Both the position numbers and the translations under genes were made by a program. This document shows positions 29,185-42,951 of a stretch of DNA of 64,000 bases, piece by piece. How positions within the stretch are numbered: position 1 is the stretch's first letter; every line of letters starts with the position of its first letter. The DNA is from Monilinia fructicola (Eukaryota; Ascomycota; Leotiomycetes; Helotiales; Sclerotiniaceae), in assembly GCA_008692225.1 (NCBI GenBank), contig VICG01000001.1:732501-796500 (forward strand). Direction: 5' to 3'. A model generated the notes under the pieces. That model was given only the letters and a program-made list of their open reading frames with translations, was not told where the DNA came from and ran no database searches.

Positions 29185-30311
29185 CTTGGCGTTGTTTTGG
29201 GTCAATGCCGGGCTAAAAATCAACCGAAAACGAAATTTATATTAAATCTTTAAAAATTTATAATAAATCAACGAATCTATAAAATTTTCTAAGTAAAACT
29301 TTAAAAATACTAAGAATTTAATAGATTAATATTTGGCTTATTTAAATTTTTAAAAATGAAAGCTTTATAATATATAAAAAAAGTTTAAAAAAAGTACTAT
29401 TTTATATTATCTATCTTTTAACCTTTAATAAATTAAGTTTAATTATAATTATAAAGAAATAAAAAGTTATATTAAATAAAGCATTTAATTCTATATAATA
29501 TACTAATTTTAATTTTGTTTTAATTATTATCATTAGATTTATAAAAGCATTTTAAAAAAAAAGTGTAATAAATTTCTGTTATATATAATAATAAAAGTAT
29601 TATATAATTTATAAATTCGAATAAAAACTATTAACGTATATATTTTTATAAGTAAAACATAATATATATATCTTTTTTTATTATATATATATGATTTATA
29701 TATATATAAATCAATTTCTAATCTTTTAAATAATAAATATTTTATTATATAAGTTTATCATAAATTTATTTTATAATATTTTTTGCTTAAACTAAAACTA
29801 TAATATACTTTATCAAGATTCTTTATATAGTAATAATTTTTATCCGAACTTATAAGTTATATAATGCTTTTATTACTATATATAATAGAAATTTATTATA
29901 CTTTTTTTTCTTTATTTTAAAAAGCTTTTATAAATCCAATAACAATAATTAAAACAAAATTAAAATTAGTATATTATATAGGATTAAATGCTTTATTAAA
30001 TATAACTTTTAAATTTTTATATAATCAATGATTAAATCTAATTTATTAAAGTTTTGAATATAAGTAGTATAAAATAAAATAAAATAATATACTTTTTTAA
30101 ATTCTTTTTAATATATAAAAAAACATTAATATTAAAAAGTTAAAACACTTATTATATATTTTTTAGTTTTATAATAGTTTAAAGGATCTTTTATAGTATT
30201 TTTAATTTATTCGTTGATTTATTATAATTCTCTAAAGATTAAATACACAATAATACATATTTCGTTTTTCGGTTAATTTTTAGCCCGGCATTGACTCAAA
30301 ACAACGCCAAG
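29185..30311. mobile_element. E-family TIR element E1, inside L4
   Basis: 1,127 bp flanked by TA. The ends are CTTGGCGTTGTTTTGGGTCA and TTGACTCAAAACAACGCCAAG-type sequence, with the inner TIR reading GCCGGGCTAAAAAT. The same ends bound a 251-bp relative in the gene block at 59,023-59,273. The interior has no usable frame. Confidence 0.75.
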
Positions 30312-31070
30312 TATTCTTAATCATTAATGTTTACATTTTCTTTTTAGAAAATTAGAAATATTATATATTGGAGCATTTAAAACAAAATTACTTTTACTTT
30401 AAAAAAGCTAAAGATAATTTATTTCATTAAGAAATAAAGAATTTAAATATTATTATATAAAGTAAATAATAAACTTATTATTGATTTTATTACAATAATA
30501 TTAAAAAAAAAGTAATTTGCTTTATATTGGCTTAAAATATAGTTTAATAAAAAAAAATAATCTTTTAAAGATATAAAAGAAAATATATTATATAAGTTTA
30601 TTTTCGTTTTATATTTTAATAAAAAGTTAAATAAAGATAATAAATAATTTATTAATTTTAATATTTAGAAAAGCTATTATTATTTATATTATCCTTTTTA
30701 TAATTTATAATATAGATATTTAATATATAAAATATATAAAAACCCTTTAGATTTCTTTAATTTAATTAAAGCCTAATTATTAGTATATAATTTAAATAAT
30801 ATATAAATTTACTCGATAAAGTATTCACTTTAATACTTCGCGGAGTTTTGTTAGTTTAAAGAATTATTTTTAATATTACTTTTTTCTATAATACTAAATT
30901 ATTTTTTATAAAGGCTATATTAAAGGCAATTTAGTTTCAATTTATATTACAAATATAAATAGTAAATATATTATATTCCTTAATTCATCGAATTCCAACA
31001 TTAATAATTATTAAAGGTTACAAAATATATTTATAATAGATATTTAAAATCAAGATTGAATATCTAATAT

Positions 31071-31347
31071 TGTCACGGAGGACGAGTCATACGAGAGCAT
31101 ACGAGGATCACCAATAGGAGCAAGTATAAATATAGAATATGGTATATATTGAATAAGTTATCGATTCTGCTTCTACTATAGAATAGTAGAAGGAGTATAT
31201 ATAACTAAAAGAGCAGTGTATAATCTTCGATTAGGGAGCACAAAGTGCTTTATGTATTCGAGATTAAAGTTTGGAGGATCGGAATAGACCTTCGGTCTAT
31301 TCCCCATCAATGATATAGTAGGATCACATGATCACTTTTGCGTGACA
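31071..31347 (+). mobile_element. Solo LTR (277 bp) inside L4
   Basis: The sequence begins TGTCACGGAGGACGAG and ends TTTTGCGTGACA, so it has TG...CA ends within a short inverted repeat (TGTCACG / CGTGACA). AATAT is duplicated on both sides (31,066-31,070 and 31,348-31,352). Base composition is near normal, and a palindrome around GACCTTCGGTC lies near 31,290. Sister LINE copy L1 is uninterrupted at this position (about 610). This is the expected product of recombination between the LTRs of a retrotransposon. Confidence 0.8.
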
Positions 31348-33579
31348 AATATATATATTCTTAATAGTTTTTAAGCCGGTTCTTTAATCACTATATTCCA
31401 TATAAAACTATTAAATGAATCTAATAAAAAAGATCGATAAAGAAACCATTATTATAGCTTTAAAAAACTTAATAGAATTTTTTTTAACTAATATTATTAT
31501 ATTCTTAAATAGCTTAAAATAATATATTGATAATTATAAGTATATAAAATATAATTATATAATTTTACTAAAATAGTATATAAATAAACTTTAGATATGA
31601 ATTAATTAACTTTATATTATATATCTTTAATATAAAGGTTATTAAAACCTAAAAGAAACTCTAATATATAATAAAAATATTATTAAAATATTAATTTATA
31701 ATGGTTTTAGCTATATATAAATAATACTTCAATAATATAATATCTACAGATTAATATATTAAACTCTTTATAATGGATTTTTTATAAATATTAAAATGTA
31801 ATATAGATTTATAATATAAGCATCAAATAATTATTAGAATATATAAGAATAAAAAGGAATAAAATAGTTAATAGTTCTATAAATAAAAAAACGTTAAAGT
31901 TTATTTAAAACTTGAATTTATTCTTAATATTTATAATTAATAAAATAGATATATTTTTTAAAGATTTTTACTTAATTATATAATAGATTTAATGATTTAA
32001 ATATAAAGCAAAATTATTTTTCAAATCATCTTAAATAAGAATTTTTTATATAAAATAGGATTTTTTTTAAAATTAAATTTCCTTTAAACTTAATTCTATA
32101 AAATACTAATTATTTATTTTATATATAGGAATTTTATCTAATATCATTCTAAATTTAAATATAAAGATATTAATTTAAAATGTAAAATTTTTTATAATAT
32201 ATTCAAATCTTTTTTATATTTAATATATTGTTTAAAAATATTTTAATACTTTAGTAATTAATTAATACAATTTTAAACTCTTTTAAATATATTATAAGAA
32301 AATTTTTAAATATTTAATTTAATTCTTTTTCAAATTAATAGACTTTATAAACTTTTCTAGATTTTATTAAATTTTATTTTAGTATTTATTTTTAATAAAG
32401 GTTATTTTACTTTTTGAATAAGCTTTAACTTTAATAATCTTAATTCTGTTTTGATATATATACCAAAATCTTTTAGTTTCATCTTTTTTATATTATAAAA
32501 TTTTGCTTTAATATATAAAAGTTTTAGCTTTAGTAATTTTTGTTTTAATATTGATGATTTAGATTTTAATTTTAATAATCTTTTAATATATAATAGTTTT
32601 TATTTTAATATATATAAATTTAATGTTAATAATACTTTTTATAAACTTTAATAATATTTTACTAAACCTTAATATTTACTTTATTTTTTATAATATTTTT
32701 TAGATTTCTATCTCTTTTTATTTAATTAATTTTTTTTCTTTTATTATATTATTTTATAATTTCTTTTATTTATAATATATATTTGCTTTAAAATCTTCGC
32801 TTATAGATTTTAGGTTTTATAATTATAATTCATTAATAATTAAATATTGATAAATATTATTTTTTTATTTTAAATAAAGTAAAAAAAATAATAAATTAAA
32901 TATTATACTTTTTATATATAAACCGCTCTCTATAATTATTTTTAGTTTAATTCTATAATTTAACATATCTTTATACTCTTAAAAAGGTTTTAAAGAAGCT
33001 TTTAACCTATCTAACAAATAAAAATAAATATTATTATTATTATTACTCTAAAACTTTATAAATGAAAAACATTATTATACTATTTAGTTTTTATAAATAA
33101 ATCAAATATTATTATTTATTATTATTAAATATACTATTATTAAATATATAAGTCTATGGTTTTAATATTATAATAAAATAATATAATAATATCTTTAAAT
33201 TATAAAATAATATTATCAATATAATTTTCTATTTCTTTAATATTATATTATAAAATAACAAATTCTATACTAGTATTATTAATCATTTTTTTCTTTAAAA
33301 ATAATAATTTCTTTTATAAATACTTACCTTAAAATACAACTTTTTCAGTAAAATATTATATATTCATAGAATCCTCTTTAATTCTTATTATAAAGTATAT
33401 CTTATATATATAATAATAAAAGCTTTAAAACATCCATATTAGAAGATTTTTGAAATACTATAATAGCTTTAAATACTAATATACTATTCTTAATCTTCAC
33501 TTTGACTCTTTAATTTCACTTTGACTCTTTAACTCTTCAACTCTTCAATATCATTAATACTATCAATACCATTAATAAT

Positions 33580-33880
33580 AAGTTATTCCATTCGTTAAAA
33601 AATTGCTTTTTTCTACTTCGCTTCCACTCCCCTATTTCGAAAATACCCCCCCTCTTTAATAATGTATTAATCACTTTAAATTTTAAATAGCTTTAATACC
33701 ACTACTAATAACAACAATAAACAATACTATAGATTTGTAATATACTCGAATATACCCAAATAAAGCAATACGCTTAAATAAGCTGAAATCTTATCATATG
33801 CTTAAATAAGCTTAGCTTAATGTACTAAAATTAATAGACTAAGCTCAAAATAGAAATATATATTATTAATATTAACTTTT
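33580..33880 (+). repeat. J repeat, copy 1
   Basis: The segment starting at TTCCATTCGTTAAAAAATTG and running to AAGCTCAAAATAGAA is repeated, more decayed, at 45,465-45,740. It contains CTTAAATAAGC words and keeps C-rich spots (CCCCCCC near 33,650). Flanking 33,485-33,545 has tandem CTTTGACTCTTTAA-like words. Identity of the repeat is unknown. Confidence 0.5.
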
Positions 33881-34008
33881 GTTTTTATACTATATACTTA
33901 AAGATCTATAGATTCTCAAATGTTATATGTTAAAAAACCATTTTGCATATAGAATTATACTATAAACCGGATATAGTATATAATTATATTTCTAGTACTC
34001 TAAGGCTA

Positions 34009-35395
34009 CTTAGTAGCATAATGGAATATATTTAATACTATATTAAAACGTTCTTAAAACGGTTCTAAGCTATTTTAGTATCTTAAGATAATATTAAACT
34101 ATTTTAAGTTGATTTAAGTTGATTTAAGCTAATCTCAAAATGGATTAAATCGATGAAATATATTAATATATTTTAAAATATCTTAAAATAACTTAAGATA
34201 ATTTAATAATCGGTAAATTACTTTTATACTATAAAAAATCGAAAAAAATTACTTTTATATTACAAAAATCAAAGTGATTTTATTATAATGCTATATAGAT
34301 TCTATATTTTTTAAATAAAATCTAAATTAGATTCTATTTAAAAACTATAGAATCTAAGGTTTTATTATAGATATTTTATATTAACAAATTTGTACTTATA
34401 TTATTTCGAAATGAAAGGGTCGGAATGAAATGGCTAGAATGAAAAAACCAGAATGGAATAGCCAAAATGGAAGAATCAGAATGGAATGACTAGAATGGAA
34501 TGGCCGAAATGGAAAAGCCGGAATAGAATGGCTAAAATAGAAAAGCCAGAATGAAATGGCCGAAATGGAAGAGCTGAAATGGTTAATCATTTTCGAAATA
34601 GCCGAAATAATTGATTACCTTCGAAATAGCTGAAATGGTTGATCATTTTCGAAATGGTTAAAATGATCGGAATAATTAAGCTTTGAATATACAATAAAGA
34701 ATCAAAACTTTTTTGCTTATTAATAATTGATTAAGAAAAATATTAGATTTTGAAAATTTATAATTCATTATTTAGATTAAAAAATATAGAATCTAATTTA
34801 AATTCTATTTAAAAAGTATAGAATCTATATAGTATTATAATAAAATAAATCCGATTTTTGTAGTATGATAGTAATTATTTCGATTTTTCATAGCATAAGA
34901 ATAATTTACTGTTTAATAATTAAAGATTATATTGAAACCGTGTTAAGATTATATGAATACTGTATTGAAACTACAATTTCATTAATTATAATAATATAAA
35001 GAAATTTAAGAATTAGTATAGAAAAATTATTATTGATTATTTAGCCGAGTAGTTAGAATGATTTAATTAAGAAAAAAGAATAATAATAATAATAATAATA
35101 ACAATTATTTTCTTTTTTTCAATAAAAAAAAAATGGAGAAATTCAATTTTTTTAAAGATATTTCAATACTGTCTCAATACGGTTAGTGAGTTATTGCGAC
35201 AATCCAGATTTAATACCATTTTAAGATTAGCTTAAAATGGTGTTAACACCGATTTGAATAAGCTTTAATTAGGTTTTAAATTATTTAAAGCTATTTTCAA
35301 TCATATTAAATTATTTTAAGCTATTTTAAAACGTTCTTAATCTAAATCAAGAATATTTTAATATGATCTTGAACATTATTAAAAGAGCTATAAAG
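34009..35395 (-). mobile_element. A-family element (reverse) carrying a B insertion
   Basis: Reverse A copy starting CTTAGTAGCATAATGG after TA and ending GAGCTATAAAG before TA. It is interrupted at 34,211-34,911 by a B element. Without the insert it is about 0.68 kb, as expected for the family. It includes TTAGCCGAGTAG near 35,040. Confidence 0.65.
34211..34911. mobile_element. B-family TIR element (Mutator-like), intact copy
   Basis: 701 bp. The left end is CGGTAAATTACTTTTATACT; the right end is its near reverse complement, with similarity over about 100 bp. It is flanked by a perfect 9-bp duplication, TTTAATAAT (34,202-34,210 and 34,912-34,920), which occurs once at this spot in other A copies. 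The interior (34,400-34,650) is a degenerate tandem array of GGAATGGCCGAAAT-like words. Long TIRs plus a 9-bp duplication suggest a non-autonomous Mutator-like element. Confidence 0.8.
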
Positions 35396-36698
35396 TATAT
35401 TTATAAAATGGTTCACATTTAAAATCCAATAATGAAGTTTTAAAATAACAAAAATATACCAATAATTTTAATTATACTTTTTTACAATTTTAATTTATGA
35501 ATTGTATAAAATTATTTTATAAACTTTATAATCTTACATTTTACAAAAATTCCTTATAAATAGAACAAAAAATGTAAATATTAATATTACTATAATCTTA
35601 TATTTATCTTTTAATAATCTTTGAACTTTAAATTTATTTAGAATACATAAAACCATTTTTCTTATATATACAAATTCGTTTCATATTTTATAACTGCTTT
35701 TATATTCAATATACTTCCATTCAATCTTATATTCAAAATTTATTATAGAACAAATATAAGTATAATAATTCTTTATAATTGTTATATTGTATTCTACAAT
35801 TATATATATTTGATTTGTGTTTCTTTTAATTCTAACAATTGTAATACTAATTCATTATATATATTATATTATATAAATTTATTTTATATTACTGAAAATT
35901 TTAAATAATTTATTTATTAAAACTATATTTACTATTATAAAAAAGGTTATAATCGATATTGAAAAAATATTTTTTTATTTCTAATATTCTTTTTTTAGAA
36001 ATCAAAAAACATAGTGAATGTATTTTCAATTCTCTTTTAATATTATTGATTTTTAATGTTTTTCAAAAATTCTTATATACTTGATTCTTTTTTATTTCTG
36101 CTTTTACTATGTTGATTATAATATATAATAGTTTGATCGTTTAATTTTCTTGTTTTCATTTGAAGAAATATCTCGTATATTTAATTATTATTATATATAA
36201 GCTTTTTATATGTTTTTTAGTTTTTTACTAAGATTATAAATCAAATATCAAATTCTTTGTTTCTATTAATAACTTATAGAAAAAAAGAATAAAAACGATT
36301 TTATATAAAGGATTATATACAATAAGCATAATAAAAGATTAAAGTTACTCCTAATCGATAATCTTATATTATTCATAAACATTATTAAACTAACTATAAA
36401 GAATAATATAAATACACGATAAAAATAATAAATATACATAAACAATAAAGCTATACATTTGATAAAAATATAAAGAAAATAATAAAATATATCTTAATTT
36501 AAACAACAAAAAAAGAATTATATCAAATTATATTATTTTTATTTTTATAATAATTATAAACTATAGATATAAAATATAAATTTTGTTTTATAAATCATTT
36601 AAAGATCTTTTAAAGAATTATAGGTTGTTTATTTAGTGATCTTATATAAAATATAATAACCGATGGATTGGTTTAAAAATTACGAAAAATATTTGTTA

Positions 36699-38135
36699 AG
36701 TCGCCTACCCTACATCTCGCTACCCCCCCCCATTTGGCCAATTTCAAAAAATACTATATATTGTTTTAAACGTTAATAATTTAATGATTATTTTACTTAT
36801 AAATAATCCTTATATAATCCTTTTAAGGATTATTTTTTACATTAGCATTAGAATTATTTTTAACAATTAATTTATTTTTAATTGCAATTTATGCTTTTTT
36901 AATAGCTTTAACCCCTGAAAATTTCAAATTTGAACTAATCTTAACTTTACATGTTTTTTTAGAATTAATTGTTTTGTTCTATATTTTAATTATTGTATTC
37001 GAAGCTTTAATTATATAATATTATAATCTTTAATATTAAAATACTTTTTGAATTCAAGGTTATTTTTAATATAATAAAACTTATAATTCATTTATTTTTA
37101 ATAATTATAAAGCTTTTATTTGGTATATAAAGCAAAATTTACAAAAAGTTATTATTATTAAATGTTTTTCCTTTTATAAATAATAAATAGATTAAAAGCT
37201 TTTTAAATAATTAAAATATATTTAATAAAAAAGATTTATATTTTTAATTTAGGATTCTGTTTTTAAATAAAACGTTGATTAAAGCTTTTTATTATTAGTT
37301 TATTAAAGTTTTAACTTTTTATAATATTTGTTTTATTTATATCATACTTATTTAAAGGTTTAATAGCTCTAATATATAATAATTTAAACTTTTAAAACTA
37401 TCCTTTGATAAAATTAATTAAAGTATTTAAAAGTTTTACTAAATTAATTTTATATTATTTTTTAATTCTAATAATTGGATTTTTATATAAGAATTTATTA
37501 ATCTATTGTTTTTTAAGCAATAAATCCTTTTTTTGTAAGTTTAGAATTCATTTTTTTGATTTTATACTTTTGTTAATATATAAAGCTAGTTCTAAAACTT
37601 TTTTAAACTAATCTTTAGTTTATTAAATATTCTTCTTAAATTAAAGTTATTTTTTATTATATTTAAATATGTTTTTAATAGAATAAATATTCTTTAATTT
37701 ATCTTTAAAAAAATACTTTTTGAAAGATTATAATTGTAACGAATATCACGTGCCTAAACACGTGATATCTCATCACGCTAAGCGATACTGTACATATAAG
37801 AGATCTCTAGGTTCCTTAGAGATCTTTTCCCTTTTTAGCTTTTTTATTCTAGTTAATTGACCTCTATTGATTCGCTTTAGTATGTGATCGTAACAATAAT
37901 CCTAAAGGATTTTAAATACTTTAATTTTATTTACAAACGCTTTAAACATTATTATAATATAATCTTTAGTATATAGATTTACTATAATATAATTAATAAT
38001 TTATACATTTTAAAGGAATTAATCAAAGGGTTATTAAGTTATTAATATTAAAAGATTATATATTGATTAAAAAATACATGTTTTTATACATTGGCTAAAT
38101 AGGGGGGGGGGTGGCGAGATATGGGGTAGGCGACT
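36699..38135. mobile_element. D-family element D3 with a different interior
   Basis: 1,437 bp flanked by TA. The ends match the D family (AGTCGCCTACCCTACATCTC and its reverse complement), but after about 45 bp the interior is unrelated to D1/D2. The larger size and unique interior could be a decayed autonomous relative; a 68-codon AT-rich frame at 37,405-37,611 is too weak to call a transposase. A solo LTR interrupts it at 37,735-37,895. Confidence 0.65.
37735..37895. mobile_element. Solo LTR-like insertion (161 bp)
   Basis: Begins TGTAACGAATATCACG and ends GTGATCGTAACA, flanked by ATAAT duplications (37,730-37,734 and 37,896-37,900). It has near-normal base composition inside AT-rich sequence. 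Internal palindromes are CACGTGCCTAAACACGTG and AGATCTCTAGG with AGAGATCT. TG...CA ends plus a 5-bp duplication fit a short LTR, although a small TIR element cannot be excluded. Confidence 0.65.
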
Positions 38136-38295
38136 TAAACGCTGGATTTCAGCTTTAAATATTTATTATAAATCCGTTCTACAATATTTAACAATTATTA
38201 GAATTAAAAATTTGATAAATTAGAGAATATAATATACTTATTATTTGAATTCGATGTATAAAAACGAAGTTTAGCTTTTTTTTAATAGAGGTATA
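38136..38295 (-). mobile_element. LINE-family fragment
   Basis: The sequence after D3 (TTTAAATATTTATTATAAAT onward) resembles LINE L2 at about 8,300-8,410. It is a short reverse fragment, ended by an A-family start at 38,296. Confidence 0.4.
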
Positions 38296-38820
<525 letters not shown>

Positions 38821-39051
38821 AGAAAGAAATCATTTTTAAAATCCTTTACTATTGTATATTTATTTTCTACTTTCTTTATTTAGAATAAATACTTTTATAT
38901 TATAAAAAAAACATTTAATATAATTATCTTCTATATTAAGTATATTAATAATAATATCCTTTTTTTCGATATTTCTTTTTATATTTAATTATAAATTTTT
39001 TAATAATATTTTTAAATAAATATTAGTTTATATAATTTTCTTAATAATAAT

Positions 39052-39215
39052 TCTATTTTATTCTATTTTATTCTATTTTATTCTATTTTATTATTTTTAT
39101 TATTTTTATTATTTTTATTATTTTTTTATTATTTTTATTCTTTTTATCCTTTTTATCCTTTTTATTCTTTTTATTCTTTTATTTATTTTTATTATTTTTA
39201 TTCTATTTAGTTTAC
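39052..39215. repeat. 10-bp tandem repeat
   Basis: Tandem TTTTATTCTA units pass into TTTTATTATT and TTTTTATTCT/TTTTTATCCT variants. Confidence 0.85.
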
Positions 39216-39364
39216 TTTTGAATATTTTTCTATTTAATTTAATATCTAGAATTTATAAAGAAGCTTTATAGTTTTTATATATTTCTTAATATATTTTTAA
39301 TTATATATAAGATATATAAAGTATTTATTACAGTTATAATAATTAATCTCTTTATTAATTATTA

Positions 39365-39645
39365 ATTATTTATTATTTATTATTTATTATTTATTATTTA
39401 TTATTTATTATTTATTATTTATATTTATTATTTATTATTTATTATTTATTATTTATTATTTATTATTTATTATTTATTATTTATTATTTATTATTTATTA
39501 TTTATTATTTATTATTTATTATTTATTATTTATTATTTATTATTTATTATTATTATTTATTATTTATTATTTATTATTTATTATTTATTATTTATTATTT
39601 ATTATTTATTATTTATTATTTATTATTTATTATTTATTATTTATT
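39365..39645. repeat. 7-bp tandem repeat
   Basis: About 280 bp of the 7-mer TATTTAT, nearly perfect with two short phase slips (near 39,420 and 39,550). Confidence 0.9.
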
Positions 39646-39659
39646 TAATTTAATAGGCC

Positions 39660-39850
39660 TATACAAAATAGCGGAATGCAATGGGCCGAAATGGAATGGC
39701 CGAAATGAAATAGGCTGAAAATGATCGATTACTTTTCGAAATGGCCGGAATAACTAAACTCCGAGAACATAACGAAGTATCGACATTGAAAAGTTAAGGC
39801 CTTTTTGCTTATTAATAATCGACCAATTAAAATTTTCGCGAAATACTTAT
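39660..39850. mobile_element. B-family internal fragment
   Basis: GAAATGGAATGGCCGAAAT words followed by TCGATTACTTTTCGAAATGG and the phrase around CTTTTTGCTTATTAATAAT match the B interior near 34,560-34,740. It retains more G+C than the other copies. Its ends are not visible. Confidence 0.5.
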
Positions 39851-41523
39851 CATTAATTATTAGAAGGCCTTAAAGTTCGTGTTTTTTCATTTTAAACCTT
39901 TATAGTATAGGTATAATCGTATAATAATAATTATATAACTCCTTATTTCTTTAAGGTTGATTCTTCGAATCTATAAGAAATTTTTTAATTCAAAATACAA
40001 ATATATATAAAATTATATATTAATTTTTGATTATATATTATATTAATAACTTTAAGATGTTTTTAAATTTAATAAGATTATTTAATCTAAAATTTATAAG
40101 TAATAAAGAATTAATTAATAAAAATTAATATAATAATTTTAAAAATACAAATCATTAATATAAATAGTATATTCAATATTAGATTTATAATTCTTATAAA
40201 GAATTAAGATAAATACGAGAATTTTATATGTAGTAATATTTAAATATATAAAATATATTTTTTAATTAAAATTAGAAAATGAATAAATTAAACTATAATA
40301 TATAAATTTAATATCAAAAAATAAAACTTAAAAATAAACCACTGGCATTTATTTCCGTATTCGAAAAAGAATACTATTTAAGATAAAAAGATTTCCTTTT
40401 TAATATTAATTAAAAAAGCAATTATAAAATATAGAATAAACTTCTATAGTTTAAATTAAATGAATAATTTATATATATAAAATTGTTTTTATATATTTTA
40501 GATATATTTAAGGTTTTAAGCTTCTTAAAAAATGAATACAAAATTTAAATAATATTGATATTTACATTTTTTATATTACTTAAAAAAATATTAAAAAAAA
40601 TAAATTATAGAATCTACGAAATAAACTTATATAATATATATAATATAAAATTTGCAATTATAAAGAAATATTACCGAAATAAATAATATAATTTTACTCT
40701 TTCAAAATTCAATTATTAGGTTCTAAATGTAAATATTATTTTAGATATTTTTCAATAAAGATAACAATTTTAAAAAAAATAATATTTAATATATTAAAGT
40801 TTTTTATTCTGTAAGAAAATATTAATAATTAAAATATTATAGTGATAGTATTATTTTCTAATTTATAGATATTATAATATAAATATTGTAAATCAATATA
40901 TTTTATTATAGTATATATTATAATAATATATAAAATTTTATATTAGTAAAACTTTTAATATATATTAGTAAATGCTTTTTCAATAGAAAATATACATACA
41001 GTATTAACTATAGTTAATTATTTAAAAGATAAAAATAATTCTAATATTTGATATATATAATTATTTTTTCAAATTATAGAATCAAATAGTAAATTTTTTA
41101 ATTCTTTCTAAAATTGCTATAAAATATTAAAGATAAAAAGATAACTATATTATTCTAAAAGATTCTAACTTTAATTATTTAAAATAAAATAGAATGTTAA
41201 CAATAATCTTTAGAACAGACTATATAAATTTAATTGATATAATAAATAGTTATATTATAACATTTTTTATTATTAAAAAGATTATAATTTATACTAAAAG
41301 AATATATTAAATTATCATCGATTTCATATTAATAAATTATAATTTAAAATATATTAAAGATTCTTTATACTTCTAAAACAAATTCTATATTAAATTATAC
41401 AACAAAATCACTAAAGGATTATAATCTTCAATTTCTAAGAATATATAATAATTTTAATATAAAATAATACACACAATGAATTAAACTTTGATATATTAAA
41501 CTTATAAGATAAGCGGCTTTGTA

Positions 41524-42951
41524 AGTCGCCTACCCTACTTCTCGCCACCTCCCCTATTTGGCTAGCATTTTACACTGAAAACAGCCATTTTAATATACCT
41601 TAGTAGAGCTATACGAAACCATAATATAATGTATATATAATATACATTATAGTATATGATTTATATATAGTATTTATATAATGTAATTTGTATATAATAT
41701 ATATATAAGGTATATACGTTGTATACATTATAAAATTTTTTATATAATATGATTTTTTTTACATAACGTAAAATTTTACACGGTGTATAATTTTTATATA
41801 ATAAATAAATAAAAAATTCCAAAGGAAATTTCAATTAAAGCTTAAATATATTTTAAAATAATTTTGTAAATATTAACAAATATTATATTCCCTATATTAT
41901 AATAGTAGTATATATGACTTTGAATTAAAAAAAATCTTATTATATAATCATTACTTAAGAATATTAGATAATTATAAATCCATCTTTTTAAAAAAATATT
42001 TAATATATTTTTAAAAAATTTTATACAACTTATATATAATATAAAAATTTCTATACTATGTAAAATTTTTTACACTATATAAAATTTTATATAAAGTTTA
42101 TATAAAATAAAAAAGTATACAATGTAAAAATATTTATATAATATATATATTATGTATACTTTATGTATTAAACACGTATATCACCACTAAGGTATTTATA
42201 ACTCTATAAAAAATAAATATATATTCTTTAAATTTTAATCAAAGCTTTTGTATATAATTATTAATAAATTCTAAAATTATTAAATTTTTATAATTTCTTT
42301 ATAAAGAGTAATAAAAGATTATAAAAAATTAAAATCTTAATTTTCGATTTGTATATAAATTTTATATAAAATAAAAATCTTTAAAAAAAATTATACTTAT
42401 TTAATAAAAATAATTAAAACTGATCTAAGAAAAATTAAAAAATCTTATAGCTAATTTAAAGTAAATTTCTTATTTAAATCATATATTATTATTTATAATA
42501 AATGTTGAATATACATTTTTAAATTCTAATAATAAAATTTTAGATAAAGAAAATTTTATATAAATTTATTTAATAATTTTATATTATTATATATATTTTA
42601 AATAATTTATTTATTCTTTATTAATAAATAGATTTTAAAAAAATTTATAGATTATTTTTTTTTTAGAAATTATAGATATTTATTTTAAAGTTTCAATTTT
42701 ATATATGATTTCTATATAAATCTAAAATTGAAAATTCTGATTTCTTATAATCTTTTATTATTTTTTATAAAAATCGTAAAAAACTTAATATTTTCAGAAT
42801 CTATTAATAATATAATATACAAAAGCTTTAGTTAAGATTCGAAAAATATATATTCATTTTTTTATAAAGTTATTAATACGTTAAAATGGCTATTTTTTGG
42901 TATAAAATATTAGTCGAATAGAAGGGGTGACGAGAAGTAGAGTAAGCGATT
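41524..42951. mobile_element. D-family TIR element D4 with nested K element
   Basis: Flanked by TA; left end AGTCGCCTACCCTACTTCTC, right end a decayed reverse complement (GAGAAGTAGAGTAAGCGATT). Without the nested element at 41,598-42,192 it is about 0.83 kb, the size of D1 and D2, and the interior matches theirs. Confidence 0.7.
41598..42192. mobile_element. K-family TIR element inside D4
   Basis: 595 bp flanked by TA, with short ends CCTTAGTAGAG and the reverse complement of CCTTAGTGGTG. The interior is packed with palindromic TATATAATGTATAT-type sequence. Comparison with D1 shows the D sequence continuing across the site. Single copy here; non-coding. Confidence 0.6.

Larger units (their letters stand above)
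24973..33046 (+). mobile_element. LINE-like element, copy L4, with 14-bp target duplication
   Basis: Flanked by TCTAAAACTTTATA at 24,959-24,972 and 33,047-33,060, a perfect 14-bp duplication. The 5' end reads AAGCCTATACAACAATCC; the 3' end is a TTA-triplet tail after a decayed GGTTTTAAAGAAGC segment. Three insertions interrupt it (28,573-28,865, 29,185-30,311, 31,071-31,347); without them it is about 6.37 kb, like L3. The orientation is opposite to L2 and L3. No reverse transcriptase motif is recognisable after decay. Confidence 0.7.
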
